Assembly (NCBI GenBank): GCA_030538605.1
Contig: JAUNTQ010000004.1
Coordinates: forward strand, 1 to 64,000
DNA length: 64,000 nucleotides
Reading direction: 5' to 3'
Origin: Pseudomonadota bacterium
GTDB taxonomy: Bacteria; Pseudomonadota; Gammaproteobacteria; Burkholderiales; Burkholderiaceae_C
This document shows positions 33,752-44,200 of the stretch, piece after piece. The position numbers and the translations under genes are program-made. The notes beneath the pieces were generated by a model. The model had not been told where the DNA came from, made no database searches, and saw nothing but the letters and a program-made list of their open reading frames with translations. The stretch's first letter is position 1. The number at the start of each line of letters is the position of its first letter.

Positions 33752-36700
33752 ATGAACGCCCCGCACACGCTCAACCACCTGCTGGACACCGCGCACGCCG
33801 CGCCGCGCCTGCGCGAAATCCCCTACAACTACACCAGCTTCTCCGACCGCGAGATCGTGCTGCGCCTGCTGGGCGAGCGGGCGTGGGAGGTGCTGGACCA
33901 GCTGCGCGGCGAGCGCCACACGGGCCGTTCGTCGCGCATGCTGTATGAGGTGCTGGGCGACATCTGGGTGGTGCGGCGCAACCCCTATCTGCAAGACGAC
34001 TTGCTCGACAACCCGCGCCGACGCCGCCAGTTGGTAGACGCGCTGGCGCACCGGCTGCAAGAGATCGAAAAGCGCCGCACCCCGCAAGACGACGCCAGCC
34101 GCGATGCGCTGGTGGCCGAGCTGCTGGTGGCCGCGCGCCGTGTGGTGGCGGCGTTTGACCGCTCGTTCGACAAGGTAGCCGAGCTGCGCCGAAACGCCGC
34201 GCGTGTGCTGGCGCGCCACACGCACAAGGACAACATCAAGTTCGACGGCATGAGCCGCGTGAGCCACGTGACCGACGCCACCGACTGGCGTGTGGAGTTT
34301 CCGCTGGTGGTGCTCACGCCTGACACCGAGGCCGAGATGGCCGCGCTGGTCAAAGGCTGCATCGAGCTGGGGCTGACGATCATCCCGCGCGGCGGCGGCA
34401 CGGGCTACACGGGCGGGGCGATTCCGCTCGACTGGAAAACCGCCGTCATCAACACCGAAAAGCTCATTACCCTGGGGCCGGTGGAGCGCATCGCGCTGCC
34501 GGGCGTGGAAGGCGAGGTGGCCACCATCCATACCGAGGCGGGCGTGGTCACGCAGCGCGTGGCCGACGCCGCCGAGGCCGCGGGACTGGTGTTTGCCTGC
34601 GACCCGACCAGCGCCGAGGCATCGTGCATCGGCGGCAACATCGCCATGAACGCAGGCGGCAAGAAGGCCGTGCTGTGGGGCACGGCGCTGGACAACCTGG
34701 CGAGCTGGCGCATGGTCACGCCCGATGCGGGCTGGCTGGAGGTCACGCGGCTGAACCACAACCTGGGCAAGATCCACGATGTGGAGGTGGCGAGCTTCGA
34801 GCTGAAATACTTCGCCGCCGATGGCACCACGCTGCAAAAAACAGAGCGGCTGGACATCCCCGGTGCCACCTTCCGCAAGGAAGGGCTGGGCAAGGACGTG
34901 ACCGACAAGTTCCTTGCCGGCCTGCCCGGCGTGCAAAAAGAGGGCTGCGACGGCCTGATTACCAGCGCGCGCTGGGTGCTGCACCGCATGCCCGAGCACA
35001 CGCGCACCGTGTGCCTGGAGTTTTTCGGCAACGCGCGCGACGCCGTGCCCAGCATCGTCGAGATCAAGGACTTCATGTTCGCCGAACAGAAGCGCACAGG
35101 CACCTTGCTGGCCGGGCTGGAGCACCTGGACGACCGCTACCTGCGCGCCGTGGGCTACACCACCAAGTCCAGGCGCGGGGGCTTTCCCAAGATGGTGTTG
35201 ATTGGCGACATCGCGGGCGACGACGCCGACGCCGTGGGCCGCGCCACCAGCGAGGTGGTGCGCATTGCGGGCAGCCGCAGCGGCGAGGGTTTCATTGCCG
35301 TGGCCCCCGATGCGCGCAAGAAGTTCTGGGCCGACCGCAAGCGCACGGCGGCCATCAGCCGACACACCAACGCCTTCAAGATCAACGAAGACGTGGTGAT
35401 TCCGCTGGGCCGCATGGCCGAATACACCGACGGCATCGAGCGCATCAACATCGAGCTTTCCTTGAGCAACAAGATCGAGCTGGCCGACGCGCTGGAGGCT
35501 TTTCTGGGCGGCGGCGCGCTGCCGCTGGGCAAATCCGCCGACGGCGAGCCGCCCGCACCCGAGCTGCTGGCCGAGCGCGTGGCGCAGGCGCTCGACATGG
35601 TGCGCAGCGTGCGCGCCGAGTGGCAGGACTGGCTGGCCAATGTGGACACGCTGTTTGCCCAGCTGCAGGACCACGGCCTGCGCGCCAGCTGGAAGACGCA
35701 GCTGCGCGCGCCGCTGCGTGAGCTGTTTGCGGGCGCGGCGTTCGAGCCGCTGCTGGCCGAGCTGTATGCCATTCACCAGCGCGTGCTCAAGGGCCGGGTG
35801 TTCGTGGCGCTGCACATGCACGCGGGCGACGGCAACGTACACACCAACATCCCCGTCAACTCCGACAACTACCAGATGCTGCAAACCGCCCACGAGGCGG
35901 TGGCGCGCATCATGCGGCTGGCGCGCAGCCTGGATGGCGTCATCAGCGGCGAGCACGGCATCGGCATCACCAAGCTGGAGTTTTTGAGCGACGAAGAGAT
36001 CGCCCCCTTTGCCGACTACAAGCAGCGCGTAGACCCGCATGGCCACTTCAACCGCGGCAAGCTGCTACGAAACAAAGAGCTGCCTGCGCATCCTGGACGG
36101 CGCTTGCGGGCCGACTTGAGCAATGCCTACACCCCCAGCTTCGGCCTCATGGGGCACGAGTCCATCATCATGCAGCAGAGCGATATCGGTGCCATTGCCG
36201 ACAGCGTGAAAGACTGCCTGCGCTGCGGCAAGTGCAAGCCCGACTGCTCCACCCACGTGCCGCGCGCCAACCTGCTCTATAGCCCGCGCAACAAGATTCT
36301 TGCCACCTCGCTGCTGATCGAGGCGTTTCTTTACGAAGAGCAAACACGCCGGGGCGTGTCCATCCGCCACTGGACCGAGTTCGACGACGTGGCCGCGCAC
36401 TGCACCGTGTGCCACAAGTGCTACGCGCCCTGCCCGGTGAAGATCGACTTTGGCGACGTCACCATGAACATGCGCAACCTGCTGCGCAAGATGGGCCACA
36501 AACCCTTCAAGCCCGGCAACGCCGCCGCCATGTTCTTTCTGAACGCCACCGAGCCGCGCACCATCAACGCCACCCGCGCGGTGATGACCAAGCTGGCCTT
36601 TCCCGCCCAGCGCCTGGCCGCGCAGGTGCTGAGTGCCCCCGCCCGCCGCCAGACCGAGCACCCGCCCGCCACCGTGGGCAAGCCCCCGCTGCGCGAAGAA

Positions 36701-37633
36701 ATCATCCACTTCGTCAACAAGAAACTGCCCGGCGGGCTGCCCAGCAAAACCGCGCGCGCGCTGCTCGACATCGAAAACCGCGAATACGTGCCCGTCATCC
36801 GCGACCCGCGCGCCACCACGCCCGATACCGAGGCGGTGTTCTATTTCCCCGGCTGCGGCTCCGAGCGCCTGTTCAGCCAGGTGGGCCTGGCCACGCAGGC
36901 CATGCTCTGGCACGCGGGCGTGCAAACCGTGCTGCCGCCCGGCTACGTGTGCTGCGGCTACCCGCAGCGCGGCTCCGGCCAGTACGACGTGGCCGACAAG
37001 ATGATTACCGACAACCGCGTGCTGTTTCACCGCGTCGCCAACACGCTCAACTACCTCGACATCAAGACCGTGGTAGTGAGCTGCGGCACCTGCTACGACC
37101 AGATCGCGGGCTATGAATTCGACAAGATCTTCCCCGGCAGCCGCATCATCGACATCCACGAATACCTGCTCGAAAAAGGCATCACCCTGCCTGCGGCTGA
37201 CCAGGGCGCCTACCTCTATCACGAGCCTTGCCACAACCCCATGAAGCTGGGCGACTCCACCCAGACCGTGAAGGCGCTGATAGGCGAGCAGGTGCTCAAA
37301 AGCCCGCGCTGCTGCGGCGAAAGCGGCACCCTCGGCGTCACCCGGCCCGACATCGCCACGCAGGTGCGCTTTCGCAAGGAAGAAGAAATCCGCAAGGGCG
37401 CGGCGCAGCTGCGCGCCGCAGGCGTGGCGGGCGAAAAGACCAACGTGAAAATCCTCACCAGCTGCCCCAGCTGCCTGCAAGGGCTGACGCGCTACCAGGA
37501 CGACCTGAGCAACGGCCTGCTCGAAGCCGACTACATCGTCATCGAAATGGCCCGCGCCATCCTGGGTGAAAACTGGCTGCGCGAATACGTCGACAAAGCC
37601 AACGCGGGCGGCATCGAGCGCGTGCTGGTCTAG
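33752..37633 (+). CDS. DUF3683 FAD-linked/Fe-S dehydrogenase (D-lactate or 2-hydroxyacid dehydrogenase type)
   Basis: A 1293-residue fused oxidoreductase. An N-terminal DUF3683-type domain (1-180) precedes a VAO-family FAD-binding domain ([19 protein letters not shown] near 208-226) and an FAD-oxidase C domain with [17 protein letters not shown] near 690 and [17 protein letters not shown] near 730. Two 4Fe-4S motifs follow ([11 protein letters not shown] near 822; [13 protein letters not shown] near 884), then two CCG domains (FYFPGCGSE...CCGYPQRG near 1033; EPCHNP...CCGESGTLG near 1165-1190). It combines GlcD- and GlcF-like parts in one chain, so it probably oxidises a D-2-hydroxyacid and passes electrons to quinone. 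The substrate is not readable from sequence. The ATG at 33752 gives the normal N-terminus. Confidence 0.9.
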   Translation: MNAPHTLNHLLDTAHAAPRLREIPYNYTSFSDREIVLRLLGERAWEVLDQLRGERHTGRSSRMLYEVLGDIWVVRRNPYLQDDLLDNPRRRRQLVDALAHRLQEIEKRRTPQDDASRDALVAELLVAARRVVAAFDRSFDKVAELRRNAARVLARHTHKDNIKFDGMSRVSHVTDATDWRVEFPLVVLTPDTEAEMAALVKGCIELGLTIIPRGGGTGYTGGAIPLDWKTAVINTEKLITLGPVERIALPGVEGEVATIHTEAGVVTQRVADAAEAAGLVFACDPTSAEASCIGGNIAMNAGGKKAVLWGTALDNLASWRMVTPDAGWLEVTRLNHNLGKIHDVEVASFELKYFAADGTTLQKTERLDIPGATFRKEGLGKDVTDKFLAGLPGVQKEGCDGLITSARWVLHRMPEHTRTVCLEFFGNARDAVPSIVEIKDFMFAEQKRTGTLLAGLEHLDDRYLRAVGYTTKSRRGGFPKMVLIGDIAGDDADAVGRATSEVVRIAGSRSGEGFIAVAPDARKKFWADRKRTAAISRHTNAFKINEDVVIPLGRMAEYTDGIERINIELSLSNKIELADALEAFLGGGALPLGKSADGEPPAPELLAERVAQALDMVRSVRAEWQDWLANVDTLFAQLQDHGLRASWKTQLRAPLRELFAGAAFEPLLAELYAIHQRVLKGRVFVALHMHAGDGNVHTNIPVNSDNYQMLQTAHEAVARIMRLARSLDGVISGEHGIGITKLEFLSDEEIAPFADYKQRVDPHGHFNRGKLLRNKELPAHPGRRLRADLSNAYTPSFGLMGHESIIMQQSDIGAIADSVKDCLRCGKCKPDCSTHVPRANLLYSPRNKILATSLLIEAFLYEEQTRRGVSIRHWTEFDDVAAHCTVCHKCYAPCPVKIDFGDVTMNMRNLLRKMGHKPFKPGNAAAMFFLNATEPRTINATRAVMTKLAFPAQRLAAQVLSAPARRQTEHPPATVGKPPLREEIIHFVNKKLPGGLPSKTARALLDIENREYVPVIRDPRATTPDTEAVFYFPGCGSERLFSQVGLATQAMLWHAGVQTVLPPGYVCCGYPQRGSGQYDVADKMITDNRVLFHRVANTLNYLDIKTVVVSCGTCYDQIAGYEFDKIFPGSRIIDIHEYLLEKGITLPAADQGAYLYHEPCHNPMKLGDSTQTVKALIGEQVLKSPRCCGESGTLGVTRPDIATQVRFRKEEEIRKGAAQLRAAGVAGEKTNVKILTSCPSCLQGLTRYQDDLSNGLLEADYIVIEMARAILGENWLREYVDKANAGGIERVLV

Positions 37634-37659
37634 ATCACCTATTCAATGAGGGAGCACCC

Positions 37660-38163
37660 ATGAACACCTCTGCAACCCCCGCACCCGCTGCCAAGCGATC
37701 GAAAAAACTCTGGTGGTGGATCGGTGGCGCTGTTGCGGCCTTGCTGGCCGTGCTGGTGGTAGCCATCGTGCTCGTCGCCGACCGGGCCACGCAGGACTAT
37801 GGCGACTATGCGCGCCGGGTTCAGGTGGTCAATGCCATGGCGCATGGCAGCGTGGTGTGGATGGCGGTGATGCACCACGAGATCATGGAAGGCAAGATGC
37901 CCGAGAGCCTTGACGCACTGCCAGAGCTGCCGCCGCCGCCGGCCGAAGTCAAGGCCGTCGGCTTCGATGCTGCCAGCAATGAGTTGCGCCTGGTGCTGGC
38001 CGACGAAGTGGCCGGCCCGGGCGCGGCCTTGCGCTTGCGGCCTGCGCCTGCGGATGGGGCAGCGGGCGGGTCAGCCTATGTCTGCGTGCCCGAGAACATT
38101 CCGCCAGCCTTGCTGCCCGAGCGCTGCCGCAACCAAAGCAGCTCCCGTAGCCAGCCGGGATAG
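37660..38163 (+). CDS. Single-pass membrane protein with pilin-like C-terminus
   Basis: A 167-residue protein with a Lys/Arg cytoplasmic tail, then one membrane helix (LWWWIGGAVAALLAVLVVAI, residues about 17-40), then a soluble domain. Its end, YVCVPENIPPALLPERCRN, resembles the final disulfide loop of type IV pilins (a Cys, then LPxxC). There is no prepilin cleavage motif, so it would stay membrane-anchored. The last seven residues (SSRSQPG) and the stop are encoded by a family B repeat, so the original end was probably just after RCRN. It follows the dehydrogenase by 26 bp and may be co-transcribed. Confidence 0.62.
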   Translation: MNTSATPAPAAKRSKKLWWWIGGAVAALLAVLVVAIVLVADRATQDYGDYARRVQVVNAMAHGSVVWMAVMHHEIMEGKMPESLDALPELPPPPAEVKAVGFDAASNELRLVLADEVAGPGAALRLRPAPADGAAGGSAYVCVPENIPPALLPERCRNQSSSRSQPG

Positions 38164-38184
38164 CGCGCCGAGCGAAACCCGGCA
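38143..38184. repeat. Family B repeat fragment at the 3' end of the pilin-like gene
   Basis: CCGTAGCCAGCCGGGATAGC and GAGCGAAACCCGGC form a diverged family B dyad. It supplies the stop codon of the 37660 gene and fills the gap to the convergent hemerythrin gene. Confidence 0.65.
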
Positions 38185-38189
38185 AACTT

Positions 38190-38747
38190 TCAGCCCTGCC
38201 GCCGCGCCGCCATCTCGCGGCCGATGGCTTGCAGCGCGGCTTCGTCCAGCAGCGCGCGCACGGCCGGATACACCACCGATTCTTCCAGCGGAATGTGCCG
38301 CGCATACACCGCTGCAAAGGCCTGCACCAGCGCGCGCTCGGCGGTGCTGATGGGCGCGGGCGCCGCGGCGTCGCGCCACACCAGCAGCACCTGCCGCAGG
38401 CGCTGCCACAGCGCGTGCATCGCCACGTGGTCGGCTTGCAGTTCGGCCACGGCGGCGCGCACCCGCTCGTCGGCGTGGGCCTGCAATGGCGGGAACACGT
38501 GGCGCTCTTCGTCTTCGTGGTGGTGCGGGCCGGCGATGTCGAAATAGCGCAGCACGTCGGCGGCGGCGCTGCGCGAGGGCGCGTCGTGACCATGCGCATC
38601 GACGTGCGCCACGATGCGCTCCAGCAGATTCAGACTGCGTTGCACGCGCTCGTGGCAGGCTTCGAGCATGTCGAAAGGCTGCGCGAACGAGGCGGCGGGC
38701 GAGTGAAAGCCGGGCAGGCCGGCGGCTTGGGTGACCATGCGGGGCAT
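38190..38747 (-). CDS. Hemerythrin HHE cation-binding domain protein
   Basis: About 185 residues, one HHE domain. Likely iron ligands are His in EACHERV near 30, HHHEDEERHVFPPL near 74-87, DHVAMH near 104, and HIPLEESVVYP near 148. Such proteins bind a di-iron centre and are implicated in oxygen or nitric oxide sensing or repair, or in storage; the role here is not defined. Starts at 38747 and 38738 are both possible, neither with a strong ribosome site. It is divergent from tamA by 107 bp. Confidence 0.85.
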   Translation of the reverse strand: MPRMVTQAAGLPGFHSPAASFAQPFDMLEACHERVQRSLNLLERIVAHVDAHGHDAPSRSAAADVLRYFDIAGPHHHEDEERHVFPPLQAHADERVRAAVAELQADHVAMHALWQRLRQVLLVWRDAAAPAPISTAERALVQAFAAVYARHIPLEESVVYPAVRALLDEAALQAIGREMAARRQG

Positions 38748-38854
38748 TGTGCGGCAGGCGCGCAGCGCGCAGGGTCTGGCCGCTGTCTTGCCCATGGGCG
38801 CGTGGCGGGCAAGCAGGGCTTCGTGCGGTCGCAGCGCCGACTACACTCCCCGGG

Positions 38855-40876
38855 GTGAAGCAGTTGAAGCAGTCATTCATTCCACATGGCCGCGCGCTGG
38901 CGTGTGTGGCGTCGCTGGTGGCGGCGCTGGTGTTGACAGGGTGCGCGGCGTGGCGCGGTGGTGATGCGGCGCCCGGGCCGGCGGCGGCAGGCGCCACCGG
39001 CGGGGTCGACACGGCGGATGCCACGGGTGCAGCGACGGCCACGGGCACATCGGGCGCATCAGCGCCATCCGGCAGCGGCAGCACGCTGCCCGGGCAGATG
39101 GGCGCGGCGGGCGATGGGCCTGCGCAAGAAGCCGCGTTCGACATCCGCGTGCAAGCGCCCACGGCCTCGCTGCGCGAGCTGGTGCAGCGCCACAGCGAGC
39201 TGCAGCGCTACCGCGCCGTGACCGATCTGGACGACGCCGAGTTCGCCCGCCTGATGGCGCTGGCCGAGCGCGACGTGCGCAACCTGCTGGGCACCGAGGG
39301 CTATTTCTCGCCCGCCGTCACCATCACCCGCGAGCCGCCTGCTGCGGCCGGCGGACGGCCCACGGTGCTGATCGACATCGAGCCGGGCCAGGCCACCACC
39401 ATTGCGCGGGTCGACATCGGCTTCGAGGGCGACATGGCCGAGCCCGCCGACCCGCAGGCCGCTGAAGGCGTACTGGCGCAGCGCCAGGCCATCGTGCAGG
39501 GCTGGAGGCTGGGCGAGGGCGATCGCTTCACCCAGCGCGACTGGGCCAGCGCCAAGACCGGCGCGCTGCGCCAGTTGGTGGAAAAGCGCTACCCGCGCGG
39601 GCAAGTGAGCTACAGCCTGGCCGACGTGGACGCGCCCGCCGCCAGCGCGGCGCTCACGGTGCGGCTCGACTCCGGGCCGCTGTTTCGCCTGGGCGCGGCC
39701 ACCGTCAAGGGTGCCAGCCGCTACCCGCCCGAGCTGGCCGAGCGCCTGTCCTGGCTCAAGCCCGGCGACATCTACGACCAGCAACGCCTGGTGGATGCGC
39801 AGCTGCGCCTGGCCGGCAGCGGCTATTACGACTCGGCCTACATCAGCATCGACCCCGAGGGCGAACCCGCCGCCGTGCCCGTGAACTACACCGTCACCGA
39901 GGCCAAGCGCCACAAGGTGCAGCTGGGCGTGGGCTACAGCACCGACGGCGGCCCGCGCCTGACGCTGGAGCACCGCGACAACACCGCCCTTGGCACCCCC
40001 TGGCGGCTCGACAGCAAGCTGCACTTCGATCGCAAAGCGCCGCTGTTGCAGGCCGAACTCACCTCGCTGCCCAACGCCAACCTCTGGCGCTGGGGCGCGC
40101 TGGCGCGCTACATGCGGCAAGACGATGGCGAGCTGGTCACCACCTCGCAAACCCTGCGCGCCGGACACCTGCAAACCACCGAGCGCTACGACCGCCATCT
40201 CTTCCTGCAATACGACCGCGCCAACGTCACCGGCAGCGGCACGCGCACCACCAACGCCACCGACGCGCTGCTGGGCGATGGCGCAGCCATCAGCGCCAAC
40301 TTCGCCTGGACGGGCCGCTACTTCGACCGCATGCCCGTGCCCTCGCGCGGCTTCGGTCTGGCCGCCGAGGTGGGCGTGGGCATGACCGTGGTGGGCGATC
40401 GCCTGCCCTTCACCCGCCTGGCGGGCCGCTGGCTGGGCATCGTGCCCATTGGCGATGGCTCAAGCCGCCTGGCCCTGCGCACCGAAGCCGGGGCCGTGCT
40501 GGCCGACAAGCGCGCGCGCCTGCCTTCGACCTACCTGTTTCGCACTGGCGGCGACACCAGCGTGCGCGGCTACGGCTTTCGCCGCATCGGCATTGCCCTG
40601 GGCGACGACGTGGTCGGCCCCGGCCGCTACATGGCCGTGGGCAGCGTGGAGTGGCAGCGCCCCATCCTGCAAGAGCGCTTTCCCGGCCTGCTGGAGCACA
40701 CCTTGTTCATCGACGTGGGCAGCGTGGCCAACCGCGTGGGCGACATGCGCCCTAACTGGGGCGTGGGCACCGGCGTGCGCCTCATCACCCCCGTTGGCCC
40801 CATGCAGCTTGACGTGGCCTACGGCCTGCAATCGAAAGACATCCGCCTGCACATGAACGTGGGCTTCAGATTTTGA
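38855..40876 (+). CDS. tamA: TamA, BamA-family outer-membrane translocation/assembly protein
   Basis: A 673-residue Omp85-family protein. The leader ends in lipobox-like LVLTGC near residue 29, and a low-complexity Ala/Gly/Thr/Ser linker (30-85) follows. POTRA domains run from about 86 to 340 and a C-terminal 16-strand barrel from about 345, with the lid-lock signature RTGGDTSVRGYGFRRIG near 560 and a terminal phenylalanine (VGFRF). With TamB it links the inner and outer membranes for outer-membrane protein assembly or lipid transport. The GTG at 38855 is chosen because the leader follows directly; the in-frame upstream part reads over the promoter region. tamB follows after 361 bp. Confidence 0.9.
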   Translation: MKQLKQSFIPHGRALACVASLVAALVLTGCAAWRGGDAAPGPAAAGATGGVDTADATGAATATGTSGASAPSGSGSTLPGQMGAAGDGPAQEAAFDIRVQAPTASLRELVQRHSELQRYRAVTDLDDAEFARLMALAERDVRNLLGTEGYFSPAVTITREPPAAAGGRPTVLIDIEPGQATTIARVDIGFEGDMAEPADPQAAEGVLAQRQAIVQGWRLGEGDRFTQRDWASAKTGALRQLVEKRYPRGQVSYSLADVDAPAASAALTVRLDSGPLFRLGAATVKGASRYPPELAERLSWLKPGDIYDQQRLVDAQLRLAGSGYYDSAYISIDPEGEPAAVPVNYTVTEAKRHKVQLGVGYSTDGGPRLTLEHRDNTALGTPWRLDSKLHFDRKAPLLQAELTSLPNANLWRWGALARYMRQDDGELVTTSQTLRAGHLQTTERYDRHLFLQYDRANVTGSGTRTTNATDALLGDGAAISANFAWTGRYFDRMPVPSRGFGLAAEVGVGMTVVGDRLPFTRLAGRWLGIVPIGDGSSRLALRTEAGAVLADKRARLPSTYLFRTGGDTSVRGYGFRRIGIALGDDVVGPGRYMAVGSVEWQRPILQERFPGLLEHTLFIDVGSVANRVGDMRPNWGVGTGVRLITPVGPMQLDVAYGLQSKDIRLHMNVGFRF

Positions 40877-40960
40877 CGCCGGCTGCGCCCGTTGCGCGGC
40901 TTCAAGCGGCTTCGGGTTTTTGGCCCTTTCCCCAGCGGGCTCATGTATGCACACATCTTT

Positions 40961-41046
40961 GCAGGCTGAGTAGAGCGAAGCGAAACCCAGCAACCCGGCT
41001 CGCGAGAACGCTGGGTTTCGCTCGGCGCTCTACCCAGCCTACGGGG
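40961..41046. repeat. Family B repeat in the tamA-tamB spacer
   Basis: GCAGGCTGAGTAGAGC...GCGAAACCCAGC faces GCTGGGTTTCGCTCGGCGCT...CTACGGGG. The 361-bp gap (40877-41237) also holds a partial family D element at 41060-41088 and a family A dyad at 41127-41204. I see no gene. Confidence 0.75.
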
Positions 41047-41059
41047 CTGTGGGTTTTGG

Positions 41060-41088
41060 CCCCTTCCCCCAGCGGGGGAGGGGGCAAG
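41060..41088. repeat. Partial family D repeat
   Basis: CCCCTTCCCCCAGCGGGGGA followed by GGGGGC is the core palindrome of family D, followed by CAAGAAACGTCTGATT, which accompanies other copies. Confidence 0.7.
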
Positions 41089-41126
41089 AAACGTCTGATT
41101 TTTCAAGTTTGGTTATATTTTTTATG

Positions 41127-41204
41127 TAGCTGCTTGCGTACGTTATTTAATATTTTTAGTTATATTTATGTTTGAAATTGGCTTTTTGCATGCGCAAGCA
41201 GCTC
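41127..41204. repeat. AGCTGCTTGCG dyad repeat (family A), copy 5
   Basis: TAGCTGCTTGCGTACG and TGCGCAAGCAGCT flank an AT-rich centre ending 33 bp before the tamB ATG, so it lies in the tamB leader. Confidence 0.8.
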
Positions 41205-41237
41205 CTATTTTATTGATGCTTGAACACTCCCTCACCC

Positions 41238-44200
41238 ATGGCTGACGCTTCAGACACCGCCGCGCAACAGCCTGATTCAGCCGAAGCTGAACAGGCGCGC
41301 GCGCTTGCCGCGCCGCCGCGCCGCCGGCGCCTGCCGCGCGCGCTGCGCTGGCTGGCGTGGCTGCTGGCGGCGCTGCTGGCCTTGCTGCTGCTGGCCGCAG
41401 GCGGGCTGTGGATCTGGGCGGGCACCGACGGCTCGCTCGCCACCGCGCTGCGGCTGGCGGGCGCGCGCGTGCCGCTGGTCACCGAAGAAGTCACCGGCAA
41501 CCTTCGCGGCAGCGGCAAGGTGCGCCACCTGGTGTGGGAGCAAGGCGGCCTGCGCGTGGACGTGCACGACGCCGCCATCCAGTGGACGCCCGTGGCGCTG
41601 CTCTCGCGCACGCTGCGCATCGAACACCTCGGCGCCAGCCGCATCGTCATCGACGACCAGCGCGCCCCCAGTGAAAGCCCTTCAGCCGGGCCGCCCGGCG
41701 CCATCCGCCTGCCGCTGAACATCGCCATCCAGCAGATCCACGCGGGCGAACTCACCTGGGCCGGCCCGCCCGCCTACACGATGCGCGAGATCGACGGCAG
41801 CTTCAGCTACGACGGCCAGCGCCACCTGCTCGCGCTCGACCACGCCCGCGTCGAAGACGGCACCTACCACGCACGCGCCGCCGTCACCGCGCACGACCCC
41901 ATGACGCTCGACGTCGCCCTGGCCGGCGTGCTCACCGCCCCCGTGCCCGGTGCCAGCGCCCCGCTGCCGCTCATCGTGCAGGCGCGCCTGCAAGGCCCGG
42001 TGAGCGAAATGCGCGCGCAGGCCGATCTGGTGGCTGCCGAACCTGCCGCGCCCGGCGCTTCCGCTGCGCGCCGCGCCGCGTTGCCCGAGCTGCCTGCGGT
42101 CGAGTTGCCCGGCACCGGCCTCGGCGCGGCCATTGCCCAGGCGCTCAGCGCGTCCGCACCCGCATACGCCCCCCATGCGAAGCCGCCACCTGCGCCTGCC
42201 CCGCCCGCTGGCGTGGCCCTGGCCGACGTGCCCGAGGCCCACGCGAGCGCCCTCATCACCCCCTGGGGCGCACAGCCCGTGCCCGAAGCCCACGCCCGCC
42301 TGCGCGCGCTCGACGTGGGCGCCATCTGGGCCGAAGCGCCCGTCACCCACCTCACCGGCCAGCTCGACATCACCCCCCTGCCGCCCGACGCCACCGGCGC
42401 CGCCGGCTGGGCCGTGCAGGCCGACATCCGCAACCGCGCCCCAGGCCCGTGGGACCAGCGCCGCCTGCCGCTCGACCGCGCCGTGGCCGACCTCACCTGG
42501 CAAGCGGGCGTGGCCACCGTGCGCGACTTGCATGCCGATCTGGGCGGTGGCACCGTGGCGTCCACCGGCCGCTGGGTGGCGCCCCCCGCCGCGGTGGCGT
42601 CGGAACCTGCTGCGCCTGCGCCTGCGCCTGCGGCCTCGGCACCCGCCCCCGCAGGCACCTGGCAGATCGACACCCGCATCACCGGCGTCAACCCCGCCGC
42701 GCTGCACACGCAGCTGGCCGCCTTTCCGCTCGACGGCACGGCCCAGGTCGAAGGCGCCGGCAGCGACGTGGATTTCGACATCGCCCTGCAAGCGCGCGCG
42801 CAGCGCGCCCAGCCACCCGCCCGCGCAGGCGAAAGCGCTGCCGAAGCCCTCGCCCGCGACCTGCGCGCCCTGCGCCTGCGCGACGCCACCGCCACGGGCC
42901 GCTGGACAGGCCAGGTGCTCGACCTCACCCGCCTGCGCGTGCGCACGGATGAGGCCGAGCTGAGCGGCAGCGCCCGCCTGCGCCCCACCGACGCCGCTGG
43001 CCCCGGCGGCAGCGTCGATGTGCGCTTCACCGCCCCCGGCGCCACCTTCACCGTCAAGGGCGAGGCACTGCCCGCCAGCGGCACCGGCACCTTGCAGGCC
43101 CAGGTGCCCGATGCGGCCCACCTGCTCGCATGGGCGCAAAAGCTGCCGGGTGGGGCCGAGGCGCTGGCGGGCGTGCACGCCAGCGGCAACGCCAGCTTGC
43201 GTGCCGATTGGCGCGGCGGCTGGCGCGACCCCGCCGTGCAAGCCACGCTGGCCGTGCCCCGCCTCGACGCGCGCCTGCCGGGCGCGGCCAGCGCAGCATC
43301 TGCCGCTGCACCCGCCGCCGCCACGCCAGCCACCAAACCCGCCGCCCAACCCACCACCGCCGCCGACACCTCCCTCATCCAGCTGCGCAACCTGCAAGCG
43401 CGCCTGTCTGGCCGCCTGTCGCAGGCCGATCTGTCCGTCAACGGCCAGCTCACGCAAGACCAGCGCGCGCTCGACCTGCGCCTGGCCGCCACCGGCGGGC
43501 GCAGCACGCCGCAGGCCGCGTCGCTGGCCGATTCAGGCTGGCGCGCCACCATCAGCCAGTTGCAGGCCAGCGTGCGCGCGCCCGAGCTGGGGCAGGGCAC
43601 CTGGCTGCTGGGCAAGCGCGGCGCCGCCGTGCCGCTGGCCTGGTCGCCCGCGCAGGGCGGGCGCTTTGACGCCGGTGCGGGCGAGCTGGTCATCACCTCA
43701 CCCGCCCCCGTGGCCGAAGCCGTGCTGCGCTGGGGGCCGACACAGTGGCACGCGGGCGAGCTGCGCAGCACCGGCCAGCTCACCGGCCTGCCGCTGCAAT
43801 GGGCCGAGCGCGTCGCCGGCGCGCAACTGGCCGACATGGGCCTCACCGGCAGCGTGGTCTTCAACGGCGACTGGGATCTGGCCCTGGGCCAGAGCCTGCG
43901 CCTGCAAGCCCACCTGGCCCGCGCCAGCGGCGACCTCACCGTCCTCACCACCGACGCGCAAACCGGCGTGCAATCGCGCGTGGCCGCCGGCCTGCGCGAA
44001 GCGCGCCTGTCGCTCGGCAGCGACGGCCAGACCGTGAACGCGCGCCTCAACTGGGACAGCGCCCAGGCCGGCACCGTCACCGCCCAGCTCGCCACCCCGC
44101 TGGCCGCCACGCGCGGCGAAGGCGGGCGCACCCAATGGTCGTGGCCTGAAGACGCCGCGCTGCAAGGGCAGGTCGAGGCGCGCCTGCCGCAGATCTCCGC

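Noticed and set aside
33668..36046. 792-residue minus-strand open frame inside the dehydrogenase gene
   Set aside because: His/Gly/Ala/Val-rich antisense composition with no domain, while the plus strand has clear FAD and Fe-S motifs.
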